Assembly (NCBI GenBank): GCA_900540395.1
Contig: UQFQ01000007.1
Location: 1-64,000 of the forward strand
DNA from: an uncultured Mollicutes bacterium
GTDB lineage: Bacteria > Bacillota_I > Bacilli_A > RFN20 > CAG-826
Length of the DNA stretch: 64,000 bases
Direction of reading: 5' to 3'
Position 1 is the first letter of the stretch. Each line of letters opens with the position of its first letter. The position numbers and the translations under genes are program-made. Below are positions 44,014 to 54,207 of the stretch, piece by piece. The notes under the pieces are model-generated. The model did no database searches and was not told the origin of the DNA. It was given only the letters and a program-made list of their open reading frames with translations.

Positions 44014-45951
44014 TTAATTACCTTCCTTTTCTTCGGTTTTTTCTTCACCATTTTTATGTGCATATTTGAAGATCATTGCAGCAAATGGTGCGATTTTAAC
44101 CGTAATTTTGTGTGGTTTATTTTCTGGTCCCCAGTAATAAGACATAACATCTAAACCGTTATAAGCATTACTTCCACCATAAACATCTTTATCACTATTA
44201 AAGATTTCAGTGTAAGTCCCTTCACGAGTAACACCAATATCATATTGCTCGTAATAATTTGGTGTCATATTGAAGATGAAGACTAAACGGGAATCGCCAA
44301 CTCTTCTTTCAAAAGCGAATACACTATCGTTTTTGTTGTCAACCATAAGCCAATTAAAATGAACTGGATTATATTCTTCATAGTGCATTGCACTTTCTTT
44401 TCTATAAATAAGATTTAAATCTCTAACAAGTCTAGAAACACTATCATGTTTTGGGAAACGTTTTAATTCCCATGGAAGAGATTTAGTTTCATTCCATTCA
44501 TCCCAACTTGCAAGTTCATTACCCATAAAGTTAAGTTTTTTACCTGGGTGGGCAAATTGATAAGTATATAAATTTCTTACTAGAGCAAACTTTTGATCAT
44601 AGTCGCCCCACATTTTATTTAAAATTGTTCCTTTTCCATGAACAACTTCGTCATGTGATAATGGTAATAAGAAATTTTCACTAAAGAAATAAGCCATTGA
44701 GAATGTTAATTTGTTATGGTCGTATTTCTTATAAATTGGGTCAAGAGCATAATACTTTAAAGTATCGTTCATCCAACCTAAGTCCCACTTATAGTCAAAG
44801 CCAAGACCACCATATTCAAGTGGTTTAGTAACGCCAGGGAAATCGGTTGAATCTTCAGCAATCATCATAATAGATTGATCAGCATAATGCATTTTGCCAT
44901 TAAGTCTTCTAATGAATTCGGTTGCACCGTGATTTTCACCATTATTCTTGTTGCCATCCCAATAAACAATATTGCTAACAGCATCAACTCTTATGCCATC
45001 AAAATGGAAATAATCAATGAAGTATCTCATTGCACTCATCAAGAAACTTCTTACTGGATCTTTGCCTAAATCAAATTGGCAGCTACCCCAAGGTGAATAC
45101 ATGTGTTCGTTGCCGTATTCATACATTTGAGTTCCATCAAAATCCTTTAATGCCCAAGGATCAGTTGCAAAATGAACTGGAGCAAAATCAAGAATTACAC
45201 CAATGCCTGCTTGGTGAAGTCTATCGACAAAACTCATAAGTTGCATAGGATTTCCATAACGAGAATCTACGCTATAGAATCCGGTTGCTTGATATCCCCA
45301 ACTTCCATCGAATGGATATTGAGTAATTGGCATAATTTCAATATGTGTAAAACCTGTTTCTTTTAAATATGGAATTAAATAATCTGCAATTTCTTCATAA
45401 GACAAGTTTCTTCCATCAACTTTGCCCTTCCAGCTTCCAAGATGCATCTCATAGATACTCATTGGAGCATCAAAATTCCTTGAACGTTGTTTTAAATATG
45501 GGGCATCATGCCAAATAAAACCATTAATATTAAATAAACGGGAACATGAGCCAGGACGATATTCGCTTAAAAAAGCAAATGGGTCAGCTTTATCAACATA
45601 TTCACCCCTAGCGTTTCTAAAATGGTATTTATAGAAAGAGTAATTGTGTAGTCCTTCAATAAATATTTCGTAAACACCAGAATCATCAATTCTGTTCATT
45701 TTATGAACAGTAGGATCCCATCCATTCCAATCACCAATGACACTTACATCACTAGCAGCTGGAGCATAAAGTCTAAAAACAACTCCCTCAATAAGTTTTT
45801 TACGAGAACTCTTTTTTGTCTTATTAGGGTCTTTTTTAAGAGGAATAGTAATTATTTCCTTTACCTCTCGAGTTTCAAAATGAGCACCAAAATATTTATA
45901 AGCTTCAATACATTGACCATTTAAATAGTCAAATAATAAGCCATAGGCCAT
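44014..45951 (-). CDS. glgB: 1,4-alpha-glucan branching enzyme
   Basis: 645 aa. N-terminal CBM48 domain (VFRLYAPAASDVSVIGDWNGWDP), then a GH13 barrel: ILDFAPVHFATD, nucleophile region FDGIRVDAVSNIVYWD near 317, acid/base region MMIAEDST, and LPLSHDEVVHGKG near 433. C-terminal beta domain. It creates alpha-1,6 branches in glycogen. Strong GGAGGTG site upstream. The C-terminal tail (NGEEKTEEKEGN) is charged. A TATAAT on the minus strand lies about 30 nt upstream. With glgP it forms a two-gene glycogen operon. Confidence 0.95.
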   Translation of the reverse strand: MAYGLLFDYLNGQCIEAYKYFGAHFETREVKEIITIPLKKDPNKTKKSSRKKLIEGVVFRLYAPAASDVSVIGDWNGWDPTVHKMNRIDDSGVYEIFIEGLHNYSFYKYHFRNARGEYVDKADPFAFLSEYRPGSCSRLFNINGFIWHDAPYLKQRSRNFDAPMSIYEMHLGSWKGKVDGRNLSYEEIADYLIPYLKETGFTHIEIMPITQYPFDGSWGYQATGFYSVDSRYGNPMQLMSFVDRLHQAGIGVILDFAPVHFATDPWALKDFDGTQMYEYGNEHMYSPWGSCQFDLGKDPVRSFLMSAMRYFIDYFHFDGIRVDAVSNIVYWDGNKNNGENHGATEFIRRLNGKMHYADQSIMMIAEDSTDFPGVTKPLEYGGLGFDYKWDLGWMNDTLKYYALDPIYKKYDHNKLTFSMAYFFSENFLLPLSHDEVVHGKGTILNKMWGDYDQKFALVRNLYTYQFAHPGKKLNFMGNELASWDEWNETKSLPWELKRFPKHDSVSRLVRDLNLIYRKESAMHYEEYNPVHFNWLMVDNKNDSVFAFERRVGDSRLVFIFNMTPNYYEQYDIGVTREGTYTEIFNSDKDVYGGSNAYNGLDVMSYYWGPENKPHKITVKIAPFAAMIFKYAHKNGEEKTEEKEGN

Positions 45952-46310
45952 AAAGCACCTCCGTAATTTTATAATTTGATTATAGATATAATCAGTATAC
46001 TTTTAAAGAAAAATTGAAACAATCTTCCTAATTGATAATTATTTTCAAAAATTTTCAGAAAGATTTTCAGAAAATGTAATTATCTTTTGCTTTAAATATA
46101 TGTTTTTACGTTTTTGACTTGTATTTTTATAGCCTTATTTCCGAATTAACACATTAAAACTATGCCAAAAGAGATGCATATCTTTTCACTTTTTTCTACT
46201 GCCCTTCTAAAATAACAAAAGTGTTTCTTTAAATATTAACTCTATTATCTTATTAAATTTTGACTTTAAAATGGCTATAATAAATAAGATTATTTTTAAG
46301 GAGATTTGCA
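45952..46310. other. Divergent promoter region between glgB and ackA
   Basis: About 360 AT-rich nt without a gene. It has a TATAAT for glgB (minus, 45979-45984), a TATAAT for ackA (46276-46281) and a three-unit imperfect direct repeat at 46041-46074 (ATTTTCAAAA, ATTTTCAGAAAG, ATTTTCAGAAAA). Confidence 0.6.
46276..46281 (+). promoter_or_regulatory. -10 element of the ackA promoter
   Basis: TATAAT, about 30 nt before the ackA start; a TTGACT lies 10 nt upstream, too close for a standard -35. The ribosome site AAGGAG follows. Confidence 0.5.
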
Positions 46311-47507
46311 ATGGCTAAAGTTATGTCAGTTAACTGCGGTTCAAGCAGTGTTAAATTTAAATTATATGAAATGCCTGAAGAAAAAGTTCTTTGTTCTGGT
46401 ATCGTAGAAAGAATCGGTCATGATGATGGAATCTTTACTATCAAATTTGATGGAAATAAAGAAACTAAAGTTTTGCCTGTTCCTGATCATGGTTATGCTG
46501 TCGATATCATCATTAAAGGCATGCTTGATAAAAAAATCATTTCCCATTTAGACGAAATTAAAGCTGTTGGACATCGTGTTGTTCAAGGCGGAAGTTATTT
46601 CTCTCATTCAGTTTTATGGAATGAAGACACTATCAACAAAGTTGCTAGCTTAATTCCACTTGCTCCACTTCACAACAAAGCCCATTTAACTGGCTATGAA
46701 GCTTTCAAAAAAGCATTGCCTAACGTTAAACAAGTTGCAGTTTTCGATACCGCTTTCCATCAAACAATGGAAGAAGAAGATTACACATATCCAATTCCTT
46801 ATGAATACACAGAAAAATATTCGATTAGAAGATATGGTGCTCACGGAACCTCACATAAATATTTAAGCGAAGTTGGTGAAAAATATATCCCAGAGTGCCC
46901 TGAAAAACGTATGATTATCTGCCATCTTGGTAGTGGCGCTTCAATTACTGCTACTAAAAATGGAAAATGTGTTGCCACATCAATGGGACTTACTCCACTT
47001 GGCGGAATTATGATGAATTCTAGAACTGGCGATATGGATCCAAGTGTTTATTACCAAATTGTTGCAATGAGCGGTAAAGATAATGAAACAGTTTTCCAAG
47101 AATTAAACAAAAAGAGCGGTTTATTAGGTGTTAGTGGTATTTCAAACGATTCAAGAGATGTCGAAGATGCTGCTAAAAAAGGAGATAAACATGCCATTCT
47201 TGCTATGAAACTTTGGGCTAGAAGAATCGCTGATTTTATTGGTCAATATTATGTTAGACTTGGCGGATGTGACTTAATTATCTTCTCTGCTGGAATAGGC
47301 GAAAATGCTCCTGATTATAGAGAAATCGCTTTAAATAACATAACTGAAGCTTTAGGAGTTAGATATAGTAAAGAATTAGACGCACAAATGGTCGGTGGAA
47401 AAGAAGGATTAATTTCAACTCCAGATAGTAAAATAAAAGTTGCAGTTATTCCTACCGATGAAGAAGTCATGATAGCTCGTGACGCTTACAACATTTGCTT
47501 AAAGTAA
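46311..47507 (+). CDS. ackA: Acetate kinase
   Basis: 398 aa, normal length. VNCGSSSVKFKLYE at 6-19, GHRVVQGGSYF, AVFDTAFHQTM, RRYGAHGTSHKYL with the conserved His and Arg, CHLGSGASITA, GLMM-like region GGIMMNSRTGDMDP, and FSAGIGENAPDYR. It makes ATP and acetate from acetyl phosphate in fermentation. Preceded by AAGGAG. No pta is adjacent. It is followed after 16 nt by nrnA on the same strand, so partial co-transcription is likely. Confidence 0.96.
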   Translation: MAKVMSVNCGSSSVKFKLYEMPEEKVLCSGIVERIGHDDGIFTIKFDGNKETKVLPVPDHGYAVDIIIKGMLDKKIISHLDEIKAVGHRVVQGGSYFSHSVLWNEDTINKVASLIPLAPLHNKAHLTGYEAFKKALPNVKQVAVFDTAFHQTMEEEDYTYPIPYEYTEKYSIRRYGAHGTSHKYLSEVGEKYIPECPEKRMIICHLGSGASITATKNGKCVATSMGLTPLGGIMMNSRTGDMDPSVYYQIVAMSGKDNETVFQELNKKSGLLGVSGISNDSRDVEDAAKKGDKHAILAMKLWARRIADFIGQYYVRLGGCDLIIFSAGIGENAPDYREIALNNITEALGVRYSKELDAQMVGGKEGLISTPDSKIKVAVIPTDEEVMIARDAYNICLK

Positions 47508-47523
47508 TAGATAGGAAAAATAA

Positions 47524-48525
47524 ATGGAGAAAAAAATAGATTATATTAAAGTAGAAAACGATAAATTTAAAAAAGAGTTTGGATTAGTTTTAAGACAAAT
47601 CAAGCATTATAAAAAAATTGCGGTTTTTCGCCATATAATGCCTGATTTTGATGCACTTGGAACACAATTTGGACTTGCCACTTGGATTAAAGAAAACTTT
47701 CCAGATAAAGACGTCAAAATTTTAGGCGATAATCATGTTACTTTCACTCCTCGTGGATTATTTCCTGAAACAGATAAAGTTAATGACGCTTGGTTTGATG
47801 ATTTTTTAGCCATCATTGTTGACGTTGGTGATAAAAAACGTATCGCTGACCCTCGATTTGAAAAAGCAAATTACTCTATTAAAATCGATCACCATCCAGA
47901 AACAGATAAAATTTTTAATCTTGCAATAACTGATACAACTAAAGCTGCAGCTAGTGAACTTGTTGCAAATATGCTTATATCTTTTAAAGATTATAAACTT
48001 AGTCAACTCACTGCTAAATATCTTTATATTGCTCTTGTTGGAGATAGTGGAAGATTTATGTATTCTTCAACCACTCCTCACACTTTTGATGTCGCCTCTA
48101 CATTATTAAAAACTGGTATTAATATTACTTCAATTTATGCCTTAATGTATGAAAAAAATGTAGCCGATCTTGAAGTCACTAAGTTTATTTTAAATAACTA
48201 CAAAGTTTCACCACAAGGTGTTGCTTATTATGTCTTAACTAACGAAGACTTAATTAAGCTCGGTTTAACTAGCGAAAGAGGAAAAGAAAACGTCAATATT
48301 TTCTCTAACATTAAAGGGATAAATATTTGGTGTTCTATTACCGAAGATATTACTGAACCATGTTTTAGAATCTCAATTAGAACTAGAGATTATGTTATAA
48401 ATGGCGTGGCTAGTGAATTTAAAGGTGGTGGACACGCTCAAGCAAGTGGATGTCAAATAAAAGATTTGACTGAACTTGACACCTTCATTAATCGTTTAGA
48501 TCAACTTATTATTACAGGTAAATAA
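47524..48525 (+). CDS. nrnA: DHH-family phosphoesterase, NrnA-like nanoRNase/pAp phosphatase
   Basis: 333 aa. DHH motifs: FRHIMPDFDALGTQFGLA, AIIVDVGDKKR, SIKIDHHPETDK near 120, then GDSGRFMYSST. The C-terminal DHHA1 domain ends with VASEFKGGGHAQASGCQI, the substrate GGGH loop. NrnA removes 2-5-nt RNA and degrades 3'-phosphoadenosine 5'-phosphate. It ends with a one-base overlap with dnaE (TAATG), an arrangement like the nrnA-dnaE neighbourhood of Bacillus. Confidence 0.9.
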   Translation: MEKKIDYIKVENDKFKKEFGLVLRQIKHYKKIAVFRHIMPDFDALGTQFGLATWIKENFPDKDVKILGDNHVTFTPRGLFPETDKVNDAWFDDFLAIIVDVGDKKRIADPRFEKANYSIKIDHHPETDKIFNLAITDTTKAAASELVANMLISFKDYKLSQLTAKYLYIALVGDSGRFMYSSTTPHTFDVASTLLKTGINITSIYALMYEKNVADLEVTKFILNNYKVSPQGVAYYVLTNEDLIKLGLTSERGKENVNIFSNIKGINIWCSITEDITEPCFRISIRTRDYVINGVASEFKGGGHAQASGCQIKDLTELDTFINRLDQLIITGK

Positions 48526-51500
48526 TGTCTTTTATTCCACTTCATATTCGCAGTAGTTATTCATTCTTAAAAAGTGGAATTCTTTTTAAGAATCTTTTTG
48601 AGATGGCTAAAGAATGCGGATATGAAGAACTTGGATTAACTGATTTAGGAGTAATGTATGGTTTACCTGAATTTGTTTCTTTTGCTAAAGCTAATAACAT
48701 CTTCCCAATACTAGGGATGGATGTAAAATGTGATAAATATTTCTTTTCTTTATTTATTCAAAATGAAACAGGTTATTCAAATTTATCACACATTACTTCG
48801 CTTATCTCAAAAGCTCATTTAGAGCAAAAAGAAATAACTTTTGCAGAGATTTTACCTTATTTAGAAGGTTTAATTTGTGTTTTGCCAATTGCTTATAACG
48901 TTATTTTTAAAGAAGTTAATAATAATTTAAAAGATGAATTATTAAAGCTTTCTAAAGTTTTTAAGCACCTTTTTATTGGAATTGAAATTTATCATAAAGA
49001 AGAGATTCCTCACGTTAATCTTATTAGAGAATTTGCCTTAAAATATGCTTATGAGACAATAGCTTTTCCTTATATTCGTTATCTTAAAAAAGATGATGCT
49101 ATTGTTATAAATATGCTTGATGCAATTCGATTAAACACAACTATTGAACAAAATACTATTCCTACTGATTCTGATTTCTTTTTTAAAACTAAAGAAGAAA
49201 TTTTAAAATTTTATACTCCTTTAGAACTCAAAGATTGTGAAAAAATTAAAGATTTAATCGATTTTGATTTTAACAAAAAACGTGGTGAATTAATTCATTA
49301 TTTAGATAAAGATGATGAAGAAACACGTTTATATTTTATAAATTTAATTAAAGAAGGCGCAAAAAAGCATAATCTTGATTTAAATAATAAAGTATACAAA
49401 CATCGTTTAAATTATGAATACCAGACAATTAAAAATCTTGGCTACATCAACTACTTCTTAGTCGTTCAAGATTATGTAAATTTTGCTAAAAATAACGGAA
49501 TCCCAGTTGGCCCAGGAAGAGGATCGGCTGCTGGAAGTTTAATTTCATATTGTCTTGGTATTACTGATGTTGACCCAATTAAATACAATCTTCTTTTTGA
49601 AAGATTTTTAAACGCAAAAAGAAATTCTCTTCCTGATATTGATATTGATATTTCAGACATTCGTAGAGAAGAAATTATTTCTTATCTCATTAATAAATAC
49701 GGAAATTTAAAAGTTGCTAGAGTTTGTGCTTTTCAAACTATAGCCGCAAAGCAAGCAATTAGGGATACTGCTCGTGTTTATGGCTTCCCTGCTTCCTTTG
49801 TTAACGACCTTTCTAAAACTATTCCTAATAATTTTAAAGACGAAAATGCTAAAAATTTTTCTTTAGATTACGCTTATGAACATATCCCTGCTTTTAAAAA
49901 AGCAGTTGATAGTGATGTTGACTATAAATTTATTTTTAAGCAGGCCCATTATATAGAAGGCTTGCCACGTCAAAGAGGATTACATGCAGCAGGAATTATT
50001 TTAAATCAAGACGAACTTTCTAAAAACATTCCTGTTGATTATGAAAATGAATACGAACTTGTTACTCAATATGAAAAAAATTATCTTGAAAAACAAGGTT
50101 TCTTAAAGATGGATATTCTAGGATTATCTAACCTTACTGTTATAGATAATTGCCTTAAAAAAATAGAAAAAACCCGCAAAACTCAATTAAAAATGGAAGA
50201 TATCCCATATGATACACCAGAAATCTTTAAGCTAATTAGTGAATTTAAAACAATGGGTATTTTCCAACTTGATACAAGCGCTGCATATAATGCAATTGTT
50301 AATATTCGACCTAATTCATTTTTAGATGTTGTGGCCACCATCTCTTTAGATAGACCTGGACCAATGCAATTTATTCCAACATTTTCTAGAAGAAAACATG
50401 GCCAAGAAAGAATTAGTTATTTATCAAAATCACTTGAGCCAATATTAAAAGAAACCTATGGAATTATAGTTTATCAAGAGCAAATTATGCAAATTGCTCA
50501 AGCCTATGCTTCTTTCAGTTTTTCTGATGCCGATATTTTTAGAAAAGCCATCAGTAAAAAAGATAAACACGAACTTCTTGAAATGAGACAAAAATTCATC
50601 AAAGGAAGCCTCGCAAATGGTCATAGTGGAGTCGAAGCTAATACCTTATTTGAACAAATTCTAAAATTTGCTAACTATGGTTTTAATAAGTCTCACGCTG
50701 TGGCCTATGCCATGATTGCATGCAAAGAAGCTTATTTAAAAGCCAACTACCCTATTGAATTTTATTGCGCCATTCTTGATCAACAATATGGCAGTAATGA
50801 TACAAAATTCTCGAGATATCTCGCTGAAATAAGAAGTTCAAAGCTAAAAGTTTATTTGCCAAATATAAACGAATCTACTTTACGCTTTGAAATGTGGAAT
50901 AATGGCTTACTTATGCCACTATTAGGTATTAACAATCTACCTTCACGTGTTATTATTTCAATTATTCAAGAAAGAGAAAAACACGGGCCATATGATTCCT
51001 TCATTAACTTTGTTATAAGAATGACTTATTTTGATGAAAAAATTTCCGATACGGTTTTAGCAAAATTAATTGATGCAGGTTCTTTTGACACATTACATTC
51101 AAATAGAAAAGCACTTAAAATGTCTATTCCTAACGCCATTCAATACGCTAGCATGGTAAAAAGTTCAGAAGGCAAACTTTTAAATGATTTTGGTATTGAA
51201 TATCATATTCCAGAAGTTATCGATGACCCAATCGAAAGACTAGACAATGAATGTGCAGCAGTTGGTGTAATGATTAGCGATTCGCCATTAAATCATTTAC
51301 CAGATGAGCTCAAAAATTTAAAACATACATTGATTGGAGATTTAAAAGTTGGACAAACCACTACTATTGTTGGAATTGTTCGCTCAATCAAAAATATAGT
51401 CGTTAAAAATGGAAAAGACAAAGGCAAACCAATGGCTTTTGTAACAATCTTTGATGAAAGTGGAGACGTTGACACTACTTTCTTCTCTTCAATTTGGTCA

Positions 51501-51608
51501 ACAGTAGTTAGTGATATCGAAATTAATAAAATTATTGTTATCTCAGGACGATACGAAATGAGAAATAATTTAGGAAATTTTTTAGTTGGTAGTGTAAAGG
51601 TGGTATAA
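48525..51608 (+). CDS. dnaE: DNA polymerase III alpha subunit, DnaE type
   Basis: 1027 aa, shorter than typical DnaE (about 1100). PHP domain at 1-200 (PLHIRSSYSFLKSG, LTDLGVMYGLPEF). The polymerase core has GPGRGSAAGSLISYCLG near 328 and catalytic PDIDIDISD near 366-374. YGFNKSHAVAYAMIAC marks the fingers/tandem helix-hairpin region; an OB domain lies at about 925-1000 (TTIVGIVRSIKNIVVKNGK). In low-GC Gram-positives DnaE extends primers beside PolC. It is translationally coupled to nrnA and 2 nt from polA. Confidence 0.95.
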   Translation: MSFIPLHIRSSYSFLKSGILFKNLFEMAKECGYEELGLTDLGVMYGLPEFVSFAKANNIFPILGMDVKCDKYFFSLFIQNETGYSNLSHITSLISKAHLEQKEITFAEILPYLEGLICVLPIAYNVIFKEVNNNLKDELLKLSKVFKHLFIGIEIYHKEEIPHVNLIREFALKYAYETIAFPYIRYLKKDDAIVINMLDAIRLNTTIEQNTIPTDSDFFFKTKEEILKFYTPLELKDCEKIKDLIDFDFNKKRGELIHYLDKDDEETRLYFINLIKEGAKKHNLDLNNKVYKHRLNYEYQTIKNLGYINYFLVVQDYVNFAKNNGIPVGPGRGSAAGSLISYCLGITDVDPIKYNLLFERFLNAKRNSLPDIDIDISDIRREEIISYLINKYGNLKVARVCAFQTIAAKQAIRDTARVYGFPASFVNDLSKTIPNNFKDENAKNFSLDYAYEHIPAFKKAVDSDVDYKFIFKQAHYIEGLPRQRGLHAAGIILNQDELSKNIPVDYENEYELVTQYEKNYLEKQGFLKMDILGLSNLTVIDNCLKKIEKTRKTQLKMEDIPYDTPEIFKLISEFKTMGIFQLDTSAAYNAIVNIRPNSFLDVVATISLDRPGPMQFIPTFSRRKHGQERISYLSKSLEPILKETYGIIVYQEQIMQIAQAYASFSFSDADIFRKAISKKDKHELLEMRQKFIKGSLANGHSGVEANTLFEQILKFANYGFNKSHAVAYAMIACKEAYLKANYPIEFYCAILDQQYGSNDTKFSRYLAEIRSSKLKVYLPNINESTLRFEMWNNGLLMPLLGINNLPSRVIISIIQEREKHGPYDSFINFVIRMTYFDEKISDTVLAKLIDAGSFDTLHSNRKALKMSIPNAIQYASMVKSSEGKLLNDFGIEYHIPEVIDDPIERLDNECAAVGVMISDSPLNHLPDELKNLKHTLIGDLKVGQTTTIVGIVRSIKNIVVKNGKDKGKPMAFVTIFDESGDVDTTFFSSIWSTVVSDIEINKIIVISGRYEMRNNLGNFLVGSVKVV

Positions 51609-51610
51609 AT

Positions 51611-54205
51611 ATGTCAAAAATTATTGTAATTGATGGTAATAGTTTATTATTTAGAGCATTTTATGCAACATATTATGATCCATCTAATATTATGAGAACT
51701 AAAAGCGGACAAGCAACTAATGCTATATTTGCTTTTTCTAATATGATCACATCTTTACTCACTAACCTCAAAAAAGGTGATGGTATTTTTGTTGGTTTTG
51801 ATGCAGGAAAGCATACATTCCGTCATCAAGAATATAAAGATTACAAAGCTAATCGTCCTGAACTTCCTAAAGATTTAATTACTCAATTTCCAATAGCTAG
51901 AGAATTACTTGATAAACTAAACATTGTTCATTATGAATGCGACAATCTTGAAGCTGATGACATTTGTGGAATTATTGCCAACAAAGCTCAAAAAGAAGGT
52001 TATAAAGTTTACATATATACAAGCGACAAAGACTATTTACAATTAATCGATGAAAACATCACTATTGAATTAATTAAAAAAGGCCTTAAAGATATCAAAG
52101 AAATGACTCCTCAAACTTTTAAGGAAGAATGGGGTTTTGAGCCAATTCAAATTACAGATTATAAAGGTTTAAGAGGAGATGACTCTGATAACTTAAAAGG
52201 TATTCCTGGAGTTGGTGATAAAACCGCTAAGCAACTTATTTCTCAATTTGGAGATTTAGAAAGCATAATTCAAAACGCTGACACAAAAACAAAAGTTGGC
52301 AGAAATATTATTGAGTTTCAAGACAATGGTAGAATGTGTAAGCATCTAGCTATAATTGCAAAAGATCAAGAAATCCCAATAGAAGTAAATGAAACAATTT
52401 ATAATGGATATAAATTTAATTCAGTTAGTGAATTTGCTAATAAATACGAATTTAAAAGCTTGGTTTCTAAACTACCAAAACTTTTTAAGCAAGAAGAAAA
52501 GCACAACGAAAAAGTTGATTTTTGCGAGGTTTTTGATTCAAACAGTATAGATTTTGACGACAAAATTGGTATTGATGTTGACATAGAAAATGTAAATTAT
52601 CATGATGCTGTTTTTAATGGACTAGCTTTCACAACTTCTAGCAAAACTTTTTATATTAGCAAAACAAATTTATTAAAGGATGAGAAGCTTTTATCAATTT
52701 TAAAAAATCCTGATATTAAGAAATTTGCATTTGATTTTAAAAAAGTTCGTTATGTATTAGCAAAAAACAATATTGAAGTTAATGGCTTGTTTTTTGACTT
52801 AATTCTTGCAAGTTATCTAATTGATTCTTCAATTAAAAACGATATTGAAAGTGTTTTAAACTATTATTCAATTGATATAAGTTATGCAACAACCAAAAAT
52901 TTACTTTTTGATGATTCTACAAAACAAATATCAATCGCCACTTCATTCTATTCAATTGGGCTTTTTGAAGAAATTAAAGAAAAACTTCTAGCAAGAAACC
53001 AATATGAACTTTTAGTTAATATTGAACAACCTTTAACTATTGTTTTATGCGACATGGAACTAGAAGGTTTTCCACTAGATAAAGAAACTCTTCTTTCTTT
53101 TAAAACAATTTATCAAGAGAAATTAGATATCTTAACAAAAGAAATTCATTTACTGGCTGGAGAAGAATTTAATATTAATTCGCCAAAACAAGTTTCCCAT
53201 ATTTTATTTGAAAAACTTAATCTTAAAAGTAATCGTAAGGGTTCAACAAGCGTTGAATTTTTAGAGATGATAAAAAACGAACACCCAATTATCTCTAAAA
53301 TTTTAGAGTATAGAAAATATGCAAAAATTATTTCCACTTATGTTGATGGATTAATTCCTTTTATACATGATGATGGAAAAGTACACTCTACCTTTAATCA
53401 AGCCTTAACTACTACTGGACGACTTTCATCAAGTGAGCCAAATCTTCAAAACATTTCAACTCGCGATGAAGAAGGTAAACAAATTAGAAAAGCATTTTTC
53501 TATAAAGATCCTACACTTTCTATTTTGTCCTTAGATTATTCACAAATTGAACTTCGTATTTTAGCTCATCTTTCTGATGCAAAAAGCATGATTGAATTTT
53601 TCAATAATGATGAAGACGTTCACGCTTCAACCGCTATAAAAATCTTCAATCTTGACCGTGAACCAACCAGTGCTGAACGTCGAAGAGCTAAAACAGTTAA
53701 TTTTGGAATCGTATATGGAATTAGCGATTATGGTTTAAGTGAACAACTTGATTGCCCTATTTCTGAAGCTAAAGAAATTATTAAAAACTTTTATCAAGCA
53801 TTTCCTGAAATTAAAAAATTCCTTAATCATCTAATAGATGATGCAACTGAAAAAGGCTATGCTGAAACCATGTTCCATAGAAGAAGATATCTTCCAGAAC
53901 TTCAATCATCACAATATCAAGTTAGAGAATTTGCAAAAAGAGCAGCAATGAATGCTCCAATTCAAGGAAGCGCCGCCGATTTAATGAAAGTTTCAATGAT
54001 TCAAGTTTATAACACCATAAAAGAAAAAGGTTTCAAGTCAAAAATTGTTTCTCAAATTCATGATGAATTAATTTTTAAAGTATACGAAGACGAAAAAGAA
54101 GAATTCTACAAGACAGTAAAAGAAATAATGGAGAATTCGGTGAAATTAAAGGTTAAATTAAAAGTTGATGGAGGTTATGCTAGAGATTGGTTCTCTGCTA
54201 AATAG
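51611..54205 (+). CDS. polA: DNA polymerase I, proofreading domain apparently inactive
   Basis: 864 aa. The 5'-3' exonuclease domain at 1-290 keeps its acidic residues (VIDGNSLLFRAFYA, ECDNLEADDICG, YTSDKDYLQL, GDDSDNLKGIPGVGDKTA). The 3'-5' exonuclease domain at about 300-470 is degenerate: IGIDVDIEN in place of DTET, FAFDFKKVRYVL in place of the motif with Asn and Asp, and no YxxxD. The polymerase domain is intact: LDYSQIELRILAHLS near 640, RRRAKTVNFGIVYG, QIHDELIFKV near 815. It fills gaps and removes RNA primers. It lies 2 nt before the mutM-coaE gene. Confidence 0.95.
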   Translation: MSKIIVIDGNSLLFRAFYATYYDPSNIMRTKSGQATNAIFAFSNMITSLLTNLKKGDGIFVGFDAGKHTFRHQEYKDYKANRPELPKDLITQFPIARELLDKLNIVHYECDNLEADDICGIIANKAQKEGYKVYIYTSDKDYLQLIDENITIELIKKGLKDIKEMTPQTFKEEWGFEPIQITDYKGLRGDDSDNLKGIPGVGDKTAKQLISQFGDLESIIQNADTKTKVGRNIIEFQDNGRMCKHLAIIAKDQEIPIEVNETIYNGYKFNSVSEFANKYEFKSLVSKLPKLFKQEEKHNEKVDFCEVFDSNSIDFDDKIGIDVDIENVNYHDAVFNGLAFTTSSKTFYISKTNLLKDEKLLSILKNPDIKKFAFDFKKVRYVLAKNNIEVNGLFFDLILASYLIDSSIKNDIESVLNYYSIDISYATTKNLLFDDSTKQISIATSFYSIGLFEEIKEKLLARNQYELLVNIEQPLTIVLCDMELEGFPLDKETLLSFKTIYQEKLDILTKEIHLLAGEEFNINSPKQVSHILFEKLNLKSNRKGSTSVEFLEMIKNEHPIISKILEYRKYAKIISTYVDGLIPFIHDDGKVHSTFNQALTTTGRLSSSEPNLQNISTRDEEGKQIRKAFFYKDPTLSILSLDYSQIELRILAHLSDAKSMIEFFNNDEDVHASTAIKIFNLDREPTSAERRRAKTVNFGIVYGISDYGLSEQLDCPISEAKEIIKNFYQAFPEIKKFLNHLIDDATEKGYAETMFHRRRYLPELQSSQYQVREFAKRAAMNAPIQGSAADLMKVSMIQVYNTIKEKGFKSKIVSQIHDELIFKVYEDEKEEFYKTVKEIMENSVKLKVKLKVDGGYARDWFSAK

Positions 54206-54207
54206 TT

